A stretch of DNA of 64,000 nucleotides from Megachile rotundata. Its lineage: Eukaryota > Arthropoda > Insecta > Hymenoptera > Megachilidae. The position numbers and the translations under genes are program-made. The first letter of the stretch is position 1, and each line of letters begins with the position of its first letter. The notes under the pieces are model-generated. The model did no database searches. It saw only the letters and a program-made list of their open reading frames with translations, and was not told where the DNA came from. Where the stretch lies: assembly GCF_050947335.1 (NCBI RefSeq), contig NW_027474118.1:1-64000 (forward strand), read 5' to 3'. Below, in pieces: positions 51,430 to 64,000 of this stretch.

Positions 51430-54400
51430 TATTATCAATCTAACTCATATTATTGGCCATATTATGTGGATATGATCGATAGGACGACAATTACTATACC
51501 CATTACTCTTATTATTATCAATCTAACTCATATTATTAGCCATATTATGCTTATATGATCGATTGAACGAAGATTACTGTACTTATTATTCTTATTATTA
51601 CCAATCTAACTCATATTATTAGCCATATTATGCTTATATTATCGATAGAACGACAATTACTATACTTGTTACTCTTATTATTATCAATCTAACTCATATT
51701 ATTAGACATATTATGCTTATATGATCGATTGAACGACAATTTCTAAACCTGTTACTTTCATTATTATCAATCTAACTCATATTATTAGCCATATTAAGCT
51801 TATATGATCGATAGAACGACAATTACTATACTTATTACTCTTAGTATTATCAATCTAACTCATATTATTAGCCATATTATGCTTATATTATCGATAGAAC
51901 GACAATTACTATACTTGTTACTCTTATTATTATCAATCTAACTCATATTATTAACCATATTATGCTTATATTATCGATAGAACGACAATTACTATACTTG
52001 TTACTCTTATTATTATCAATCTAACCCATATTATTAGCCATATTATGCTTGTATGATCGATAGAGCGACAATTACTATACTTATTACTCTTATTATTATC
52101 AATCTAACTCATATTATTAGCCATATTATGCTTATATGATCGATAGAACGACAATTACTATACTTGTTACTCTTATTATTATCAATCTAACTCATATTAT
52201 TGGCCATATTATGTGGATATGATCGATAGGACGACAATTACTATACTTGTTACTCTTATTATTATCAATCTAACCCATATTATTAGCCATATTATGCTTA
52301 TATGATCGATAGAGCGACAATTACTATACTTATTACTCTTATTATTACCAATCTAACTCATATTATTAGCCATATTATGCTTATATTATCGATAGAACGA
52401 CAATTACTATACTTGTTACTCTTATTATTATCAATCTAACTCATATTATTGGCCATATTATGTGGATATGATCGATAGGACGACAATTACTATACCCATT
52501 ACTCTTATTATTATCAATCTAACTCATATTATTAACCATATTATGCAGATATGATCGATAGAACGACAATTATTATACTTATTACTCTTAGTATTATCAA
52601 TCTAACTCATATTATTAGCCATATTATGCTTATATTATCGATAGAACGACAATTACTATACTTGTTACTCTTATTATTATCAATCTAACTCATATTATTA
52701 ACCATATTATGCTTATATTATCGGTAGAACGACAATTACTATACTTGTTACTCTTATTATTATCAATCTAACTCATATTATTGGCCATATTATGTGGATA
52801 TGATCGATAGGACGACAATTACTATACCCATTACTCTTATTATTATCAATCTAACTCATATTATTAGCCATATTAAGCTTATATGATCGATAGAACGACA
52901 ATTACTATACTTATTACTCTTATTATTATCAATCTAACTCATATTATTAGCCATATTATGCTTATATGATCGATAGAACGACAATTGCTATACTTGTTAC
53001 TCTTATTATTATCAATCTATCTCATATTATTAGCCGGATTATGCTTATATGATCGATAAAATGACAATTACTATACTTATTCCTCTTACTATTACCAATC
53101 TAACTCATATAATTAGCCATATTATGCTTATATGATCGACTGAACGAAGATTGCTGTACTTATTACTCTTAATATTACCAATCTAACTCATATTATTAGC
53201 CATATTATGCTTATATTATCGGTAGAACGACAATCACTATACTTGTTACTCTTATTATTATCAATCTAACTCATATTATTGGCCATATTATGTGGATATG
53301 ATCGATAGGACGACAATTACTATACCCATTACTCTTATTATTATCAATCTAACTCATATTATTAGCCATATTATGCTTATATGATCGATAGAATGACAAT
53401 TACTATACTTATTACTCTTACTTTTATCAATCTAACTCATATTATTAGCCATATTATGCTTATATGATCGATTAAACGACAATTACTATACTTGTTACTC
53501 TTATTATTATCAATCTAACTCATATTACTGGCCATATTATGTGGATATGATCGATAGGACGACAATTACTATACCCATTACTCTTATTATTATCAATCTA
53601 ACTCATATTATTAGCCATAATAAGCTTATATGATCGATAGAACGACAATTACTATACTTATTACTCTTATTATTATCAGTCTAACTCAAATTATTGGCCA
53701 TATTATGCTTATATTATCGATAGAACGACAATTACTATACTTGTTACTCTTATTATTATCAATCTAACTCATATTATTGGCCATATTATGTGGATATGAT
53801 CGATAGGACGACAATTACTATACCCATTACTCTTATTATTATCAATCTAACTCATATTATTAACCATATTATGCAGATATGATCGATAGAACGACAATTA
53901 CTATACTTATTACTCTTAGTATTATCAATCTAACTCATATTATTAGCCATATTATGCTTATATTATCGATAGAACGACAATTACTATACTTGTTACTCTT
54001 ATTATTATCAATCTAACTCATATTATTAACCATATTATGCTTATATTATCGGTAGAACGACAATTACTATACTTGTTACTCTTATTATTATCAATCTAAC
54101 TCATATTATTGGCCATATTATGTGGATATGATCGATAGGACGACAATTACTATACCCATTACTCTTATTATTATCAATCTAACTCATATTATTAGCCATA
54201 TTAAGCTTATATGATCGATAGAACGACAATTACTATACTTATTACTCTTATTATTATCAATCTAACTCATATTATTAGCCATATTATGCTTATATATGAT
54301 CGATAGAACGACAATTGCTATACTTATTACTCTTATTATTATTAATCTAACTCATATTATTAGCCATATTATGCTTATATGATCGATTGAACGACAATTT

Positions 54401-57400
54401 CTAAACCTGTTACTTTCATTATTATCAATCTAACTCATATTATTAGCCATATTATGCTTATATGATCGATTGAACGACAATTACTATACTTGTTACTCTC
54501 ATTATTATCAATCTAACTCATATTATTAGCCATATTATGCTTATATTATCGATGGAACGACAATTGCTATACTTGTTACTCTTCTTATTATCAATCTAAC
54601 TCATATTATTGGCCATATTATGTGGATATGATCGATAGGACGACAATTACTATACCCATTACTCTTATTATTATCAATCTAACTCATATTATTAGCCATA
54701 TTAAGCTTATATGATCGATAGAACGACAATTACCATACTTATTACTCTTATTATTATCAATCTAACTCATATTATTAGCCATATTATGCTTATATGATCG
54801 ATAGAGCGACAATTACTATACTTATTACTCTTATTATTACCAATTTAACTCATATTATTAGCCATATTATGCTTATATTATCGATAGAACGACAATTACT
54901 ATACTTGTTACTCTTATTATTATCAATCTAACTCATATTATTGGCCATATTATGTGGATATGATCGATAGGACGACAATTACTATACCCATTACTCTTAT
55001 TATTATCAATCTAACTCATATTATTAGCCATATTATGCTTATATTATCGATAGAACGACAATTACTATACTTGTTACTCTTATTATTATCAATCTAACTC
55101 ATATTATTAACCATATTATGCTTATATTATCGGTAGAACGACAATTACTATACTTGTTACTCTTATTATTATCAATCTAACTCATATTATTGGCCATATT
55201 ATGTGGATATGATCGATAGGACGACAATTACTATACCCATTACTCTTATTATTATCAATCTAACTCATATTATTAGCCATATTAAGCTTATATGATCGAT
55301 AGAACGACAATTACTATACTTATTACTCTTATTATTATCAATCTAACTCATATTATTAGCCATATTATGCTTATATGATCGATAGAACGACAATTGCTAT
55401 ACTTGTTACTCTTATTATTATCAATCTATCTCATATTATTAGCCGGATTATGCTTATATGATCGATAGAATGACAATTACTATACTTATTCCTCTTACTA
55501 TTACCAATCTAACTCATATAATTAGCCATATTATGCTTATATGATCGATTGAACGAAGATTGCTGTACTTATTACTCTTAATATTACCAATCTAACTCAT
55601 ATTATTAGCCATATTATGCTTATATTATCGGTAGAACGACAATCACTATACTTGGTACTCTTATTATTATCAATCTAACTTATATTATTGGCCATATTAT
55701 GTGGATATGATCGATAGGACGACAATTACTATACCCATTACTCTTATTATTATCAATCTAACTCATATTATTAGCCATATTATGCTTATATGATCGATTG
55801 AATGAAGATTACTGTACTTATTATTCTTATTATTACCAATCTAACTCATATTATTAGCCATATTATGCTTATATTATCGATAGAACGACAATTACTATAC
55901 TTGTTACTGTTATTATTATCAATCTAACTCATATTATTAGACATATTATGCTTATATGATCGATTGAACGACAATTTCTAAACCTGTTACTTTCATTATT
56001 ATCAATCTAACTCATATTATTAGCCATATTAAGCTTATATTATCGATAGAACGACAATTACTATACTTGTTACTCTTATTGTTATCAATCTAACCCATAT
56101 TATTAGCCATATTATGCTTATATGATCGATAGAGCGACAATTACTATACTTATAACTCTTATTATTATCAATCTAACTCATATTATTAGCCATATTATGC
56201 TTATATGATCGATAGAACGACAATTACTATACTTGTTACTCTTATTATTATCAATCTAACTCATATTATTGGCCATATTATGTGGATATGATCGATAGGA
56301 CGACAATTACTATACTTGTTACTCTTATTATTATCAATCTAACCCATATTATTAGCCATATTATGCTTATATGATCGATAGAGCGACAATTACTATACTT
56401 ATTACTCTTATTATTACCAATCTAACTCATATTATTAGCCATATTATGCTTATATTATCGATAGAACGACAATTACTATACTTGTTACTCTTATTATTAT
56501 CAATCTAACTCATATTATTGGCCATATTATGTGGATATGATCGATAGGACGACAATTACTATACCCATTACTCTTATTATTATCAATCTAACTCATATTA
56601 TTAGCCATATTATGCTTATATGATCGATTGAACGAAGATTACTGTACTTATTATTCTTATTATTACCAATCTAACTCATATTATTAGCCATATTATGCTT
56701 ATATTATCGATAGAACGACAATTACTATACTTGTTACTCTTATTATTATCAATCTAACTCATATTATTAGACATATTATGCTTATATGATCGATTGAACG
56801 ACAATTTCTAAACCTGTTACTTTCATTATTATCAATCTAACTCATATTATTAGCCATATTAAGCTTATATGATCGATAGAACGACAATTACTATACTTAT
56901 TACTCTTAGTATTATCAATCTAACTCATATTATTAGCCATATTATGCTTATATTATCGATAGAACGACAATTACTATACTTGTTACTCTTATTATTATCA
57001 ATCTAACTCATATTATTAACCATATTATGCTTATATTATCGATAGAACGACAATTACTATACTTGTTACTCTTATTATTATCAATCTAACCCATATTATT
57101 AGCCATATTATGCTTGTATGATCGATAGAGCGACAATTACTATACTTATTACTCTTATTATTATCAATCTAACTCATATTATTAGCCATATTATGCTTAT
57201 ATGATCGATAGAACGACAATTACTATACTTGTTACTCTTATTATTATCAATCTAACTCATATTATTGGCCATATTATGTGGATATGATCGATAGGACGAC
57301 AATTACTATACTTGTTACTCTTATTATTATCAATCTAACCCATATTATTAGCCATATTATGCTTATATGATCGATAGAGCGACAATTACTATACTTATTA

Positions 57401-60400
57401 CTCTTATTATTACCAATCTAACTCATATTATTAGCCATATTATGCTTATATTATCGATAGAACGACAATTACTATACTTGTTACTCTTATTATTATCAAT
57501 CTAACTCATATTATTGGCCATATTATGTGGATATGATCGATAGGACGACAATTACTATACCCATTACTCTTATTATTATCAATCTAACTCATATTATTAA
57601 CCATATTATGCAGATATGATCGATAGAACGACAATTACTATACTTATTACTCTTAGTATTATCAATCTAACTCATATTATTAGCCATATTATGCTTATAT
57701 TATCGATAGAACGACAATTACTATACTTGTTACTCTTATTATTATCAATCTAACTCATATTATTAACCATATTATGCTTATATTATCGGTAGAACGACAA
57801 TTACTATACTTGTTACTCTTATTATTATCAATCTAACTCATATTATTGGCCATATTATGTGGATATGATCGATAGGACGACAATTACTATACCCATTACT
57901 CTTATTATTATCAATCTAACTCATATTATTAGCCATATTAAGCTTATATGATCGATAGAACGACAATTACTATACTTATTACTCTTATTATTATCAATCT
58001 AACTCATATTATTAGCCATATTATGCTTATATGATCGATAGAACGACAATTGCTATACTTGTTACTCTTATTATTATCAATCTATCTCATATTATTAGCC
58101 GGATTATGCTTATATGATCGATAAAATGACAATTACTATACTTATTCCTCTTACTATTACCAATCTAACTCATATAATTAGCCATATTATGCTTATATGA
58201 TCGACTGAACGAAGATTGCTGTACTTATTACTCTTAATATTACCAATCTAACTCATATTATTAGCCATATTATGCTTATATTATCGGTAGAACGACAATC
58301 ACTATACTTGTTACTCTTATTATTATCAATCTAACTCATATTATTGGCCATATTATGTGGATATGATCGATAGGACGACAATTACTATACCCATTACTCT
58401 TATTATTATCAATCTAACTCATATTATTAGCCATATTATGCTTATATGATCGATAGAATGACAATTACTATACTTATTACTCTTACTTTTATCAATCTAA
58501 CTCATATTATTAGCCATATTATGCTTATATGTTCGATTAAACGACAATTACTATACTTGTTACTCTTATTATTATCAATCTAACTCATATTACTGGCCAT
58601 ATTATGTGGATATGATCGATAGGACGACAATTACTATACCCATTACTCTTATTATTATCAATCTAACTCATATTATTAGCCATAATAAGCTTATATGATC
58701 GATAGAACGACAATTACTATACTTATTACTCTTATTATTATCAGTCTAACTCAAATTATTGGCCATATTATGCTTATATTATCGATAGAACGACAATTAC
58801 TATACTTGTTACTCTTATTATTATCAATCTAACTCATATTATTGGCCATATTATGTGGATATGATCGATAGGACGACAATTACTATACCCATTACTCTTA
58901 TTATTATCAATCTAACTCATATTATTAACCATATTATGCAGATATGATCGATAGAACGACAATTACTATACTTATTACTCTTAGTATTATCAATCTAACT
59001 CATATTATTAGCCATATTATGCTTATATTATCGATAGAACGACAATTACTATACTTGTTACTCTTATTATTATCAATCTAACTCATATTATTAACCATAT
59101 TATGCTTATATTATCGGTAGAACGACAATTACTATACTTGTTACTCTTATTATTATCAATCTAACTCATATTATTGGCCATATTATGTGGATATGATCGA
59201 TAGGACGACAATTACTATACCCATTACTCTTATTATTATCAATCTAACTCATATTATTAGCCATATTAAGCTTATATGATCGATAGAACGACAATTACTA
59301 TACTTATTACTCTTATTATTATCAATCTAACTCATATTATTAGCCATATTATGCTTATATATGATCGATAGAACGACAATTGCTATACTTATTACTCTTA
59401 TTATTATTAATCTAACTCATATTATTAGCCATATTATGCTTATATGATCGATTGAACGACAATTTCTAAACCTGTTACTTTCATTATTATCAATCTAACT
59501 CATATTATTAGCCATATTATGCTTATATGATCGATTGAACGACAATTACTATACTTGTTACTCTCATTATTATCAATCTAACTCATATTATTAGCCATAT
59601 TATGCTTATATTATCGATGGAACGACAATTGCTATACTTGTTACTCTTCTTATTATCAATCTAACTCATATTATTGGCCATATTATGTGGATATGATCGA
59701 TAGGACGACAATTACTATACCCATTACTCTTATTATTATCAATCTAACTCATATTATTAGCCATATTAAGCTTATATGATCGATAGAACGACAATTACCA
59801 TACTTATTACTCTTATTATTATCAATCTAACTCATATTATTAGCCATATTATGCTTATATGATCGATAGAGCGACAATTACTATACTTATTACTCTTATT
59901 ATTACCAATCTAACTCATATTATTAGCCATATTATGCTTATATTATCGATAGAACGACAATTACTATACTTGTTACTCTTATTATTATCAATCTAACTCA
60001 TATTATTGGCCATATTATGTGGATATGATCGATAGGACGACAATTACTATACCCATTACTCTTATTATTATCAATCTAACTCATATTATTAGCCATATTA
60101 TGCTTATATTATCGATAGAACGACAATTACTATACTTGTTACTCTTATTATTATCAATCTAACTCATATTATTAACCATATTATGCTTATATTATCGGTA
60201 GAACGACAATTACTATACTTGTTACTCTTATTATTATCAATCTAACTCATATTATTGGCCATATTATGTGGATATGATCGATAGGACGACAATTACTATA
60301 CCCATTACTCTTATTATTATCAATCTAACTCATATTATTAGCCATATTAAGCTTATATGATCGATAGAACGACAATTACTATACTTATTACTCTTATTAT

Positions 60401-63400
60401 TATCAATCTAACTCATATTATTAGCCATATTATGCTTATATGATCGATAGAACGACAATTGCTATACTTGTTACTCTTATTATTATCAATCTATCTCATA
60501 TTATTAGCCGGATTATGCTTATATGATCGATAGAATGACAATTACTATACTTATTCCTCTTACTATTACCAATCTAACTCATATAATTAGCCATATTATG
60601 CTTATATGATCGATTGAACGAAGATTGCTGTACTTATTACTCTTAATATTACCAATCTAACTCATATTATTAGCCATATTATGCTTATATTATCGGTAGA
60701 ACGACAATCACTATACTTGGTACTCTTATTATTATCAATCTAACTTATATTATTGGCCATATTATGTGGATATGATCGATAGGACGACAATTACTATACC
60801 CATTACTCTTATTATTATCAATCTAACTCATATTATTAGCCATATTATGCTTATATGATCGATTGAATGAAGATTACTGTACTTATTATTCTTATTATTA
60901 CCAATCTAACTCATATTATTAGCCATATTATGCTTATATTATCGATAGAACGACAATTACTATACTTGTTACTGTTATTATTATCAATCTAACTCATATT
61001 ATTAGACATATTATGCTTATATGATCGATTGAACGACAATTTCTAAACCTGTTACTTTCATTATTATCAATCTAACTCATATTATTAGCCATATTAAGCT
61101 TATATTATCGATAGAACGACAATTACTATACTTGTTACTCTTATTGTTATCAATCTAACCCATATTATTAGCCATATTATGCTTATATGATCGATAGAGC
61201 GACAATTACTATACTTATAACTCTTATTATTATCAATCTAACTCATATTATTAGCCATATTATGCTTATATGATCGATAGAACGACAATTACTATACTTG
61301 TTACTCTTATTATTATCAATCTAACTCATATTATTGGCCATATTATGTGGATATGATCGATAGGACGACAATTACTATACTTGTTACTCTTATTATTATC
61401 AATCTAACCCATATTATTAGCCATATTATGCTTATATGATCGATAGAGCGACAATTACTATACTTATTACTCTTATTATTACCAATCTAACTCATATTAT
61501 TAGCCATATTATGCTTATATTATCGATAGAACGACAATTACTATACTTGTTACTCTTATTATTATCAATCTAACTCATATTATTGGCCATATTATGTGGA
61601 TATGATCGATAGGACGACAATTACTATACCCATTACTCTTATTATTATCAATCTAACTCATATTATTAGCCATATTATGCTTATATGATCGATTGAACGA
61701 AGATTACTGTACTTATTATTCTTATTATTACCAATCTAACTCATATTATTAGCCATATTATGCTTATATTATCGATAGAACGACAATTACTATACTTGTT
61801 ACTCTTATTATTATCAATCTAACTCATATTATTAGACATATTATGCTTATATGATCGATTGAACGACAATTTCTAAACCTGTTACTTTCATTATTATCAA
61901 TCTAACTCATATTATTAGCCATATTAAGCTTATATGATCGATAGAACGACAATTACTATACTTATTACTCTTAGTATTATCAATCTAACTCATATTATTA
62001 GCCATATTATGCTTATATTATCGATAGAACGACAATTACTATACTTGTTACTCTTATTATTATCAATCTAACTCATATTATTAACCATATTATGCTTATA
62101 TTATCGATAGAACGACAATTACTATACTTGTTACTCTTATTATTATCAATCTAACCCATATTATTAGCCATATTATGCTTGTATGATCGATAGAGCGACA
62201 ATTACTATACTTATTACTCTTATTATTATCAATCTAACTCATATTATTAGCCATATTATGCTTATATGATCGATAGAACGACAATTACTATACTTGTTAC
62301 TCTTATTATTATCAATCTAACTCATATTATTGGCCATATTATGTGGATATGATCGATAGGACGACAATTACTATACTTGTTACTCTTATTATTATCAATC
62401 TAACCCATATTATTAGCCATATTATGCTTATATGATCGATAGAGCGACAATTACTATACTTATTACTCTTATTATTACCAATCTAACTCATATTATTAGC
62501 CATATTATGCTTATATTATCGATAGAACGACAATTACTATACTTGTTACTCTTATTATTATCAATCTAACTCATATTATTGGCCATATTATGTGGATATG
62601 ATCGATAGGACGACAATTACTATACCCATTACTCTTATTATTATCAATCTAACTCATATTATTAACCATATTATGCAGATATGATCGATAGAACGACAAT
62701 TACTATACTTATTACTCTTAGTATTATCAATCTAACTCATATTATTAGCCATATTATGCTTATATTATCGATAGAACGACAATTACTATACTTGTTACTC
62801 TTATTATTATCAATCTAACTCATATTATTAACCATATTATGCTTATATTATCGGTAGAACGACAATTACTATACTTGTTACTCTTATTATTATCAATCTA
62901 ACTCATATTATTGGCCATATTATGTGGATATGATCGATAGGACGACAATTACTATACCCATTACTCTTATTATTATCAATCTAACTCATATTATTAGCCA
63001 TATTAAGCTTATATGATCGATAGAACGACAATTACTATACTTATTACTCTTATTATTATCAATCTAACTCATATTATTAGCCATATTATGCTTATATGAT
63101 CGATAGAACGACAATTGCTATACTTGTTACTCTTATTATTATCAATCTATCTCATATTATTAGCCGGATTATGCTTATATGATCGATAAAATGACAATTA
63201 CTATACTTATTCCTCTTACTATTACCAATCTAACTCATATAATTAGCCATATTATGCTTATATGATCGACTGAACGAAGATTGCTGTACTTATTACTCTT
63301 AATATTACCAATCTAACTCATATTATTAGCCATATTATGCTTATATTATCGGTAGAACGACAATCACTATACTTGTTACTCTTATTATTATCAATCTAAC

Positions 63401-64000
63401 TCATATTATTGGCCATATTATGTGGATATGATCGATAGGACGACAATTACTATACCCATTACTCTTATTATTATCAATCTAACTCATATTATTAGCCATA
63501 TTATGCTTATATGATCGATAGAATGACAATTACTATACTTATTACTCTTACTTTTATCAATCTAACTCATATTATTAGCCATATTATGCTTATATGATCG
63601 ATTAAACGACAATTACTATACTTGTTACTCTTATTATTATCAATCTAACTCATATTACTGGCCATATTATGTGGATATGATCGATAGGACGACAATTACT
63701 ATACCCATTACTCTTATTATTATCAATCTAACTCATATTATTAGCCATAATAAGCTTATATGATCGATAGAACGACAATTACTATACTTATTACTCTTAT
63801 TATTATCAGTCTAACTCAAATTATTGGCCATATTATGCTTATATTATCGATAGAACGACAATTACTATACTTGTTACTCTTATTATTATCAATCTAACTC
63901 ATATTATTGGCCATATTATGTGGATATGATCGATAGGACGACAATTACTATACCCATTACTCTTATTATTATCAATCTAACTCATATTATTAACCATATT
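51430..64000. repeat. Higher-order repeat, about 2.5 copies of a 61-monomer unit (5,065 bp)
   Basis: The private variant GCTTGTATG has its diagnostic G at 52051, 57116 and 62181. GATAAAATG is at 53055, 58120 and 63185, and ACTGGCC at 53527, 58592 and 63657. All steps are 5,065 bp, which is 61 x 83 plus 2. The extra 2 bp is a private TA insertion (TATATATGAT) at 54291 and 59356. The third copy is cut by the window end. Confidence 0.93.

Larger units (their letters stand above)
28364..64000. repeat. 83-bp AT-rich satellite array, right block
   Basis: Continuation of the same satellite in the same orientation and phase, about 429 monomers up to the window edge. Monomer classes are those of the left block. 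No second transposon, gene or unique sequence interrupts it. It is more homogeneous than the left block and is built of longer, nearly identical higher-order units with fewer single-base indels. The satellite continues beyond the window, because the last monomer is cut. Confidence 0.98.

Noticed and set aside
28364..64000. A second element or solo LTR in the right array
   Set aside because: Reading through the block, every stretch is 83-bp monomer; no GC-rich segment or LTR terminus appears.

Overview
The window holds two things only: a very long AT-rich satellite array and one complete LTR retrotransposon inserted in it. No host protein-coding gene, rRNA or tRNA gene is visible. It looks like eukaryotic heterochromatin (pericentromeric, centromeric or another satellite block). 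The retroelement belongs to Ty3/gypsy (Metaviridae), with features common in arthropod elements (tRNA-Lys primer site, 4-bp target duplication, Gag with a SAP-like segment), so an insect or other arthropod host is my best guess. The sequence does not name the species.

Layout. 1-19067: about 230 copies of an 83-bp monomer (about 25% G+C) centred on a ClaI-type ATCGAT palindrome. 19068-28363: a 9,296-bp GC-rich LTR retrotransposon on the minus strand. 28364-64000: about 429 more monomers in the same phase and orientation. Removing the element and one copy of the ATCT target duplication restores an intact monomer. The monomers are arranged in higher-order repeats whose period changes along the array: 41 monomers (1-6811), 59 (about 29.6-39.4 kb), 11 (about 40.9-42.8 kb), 47 (about 42.5-50.3 kb), a nested 19, and 61 (about 51.4 kb to the window end).

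Retroelement, read on the minus strand: 5' LTR (26905-28363), 18-nt tRNA-Lys primer binding site directly adjacent (26887-26904), a leader with a 92-bp near-perfect inverted repeat, gag (ATG at 26554), pol in the -1 frame (protease, reverse transcriptase, RNase H, integrase with GPY/F module), a third ORF of 228 aa overlapping the pol tail, a polypurine tract (20526-20540) and the 3' LTR (19068-20525). Gag and pol are joined by a textbook -1 frameshift signal: GGGAAAC, a 7-nt spacer and an 8-bp all-GC stem. The LTRs differ by three substitutions and one 1-base indel, every main frame is open, and the same satellite context occurs empty at four other places. It is therefore a young and possibly still competent insertion.

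How the parts work together: Gag would form the particle, the frameshift would set the Gag:Pol ratio, the tRNA-Lys site and polypurine tract would prime the two cDNA strands, and integrase would insert the copy. The role of the third ORF is unknown. It and the leader hairpin are the least explained parts of the element.
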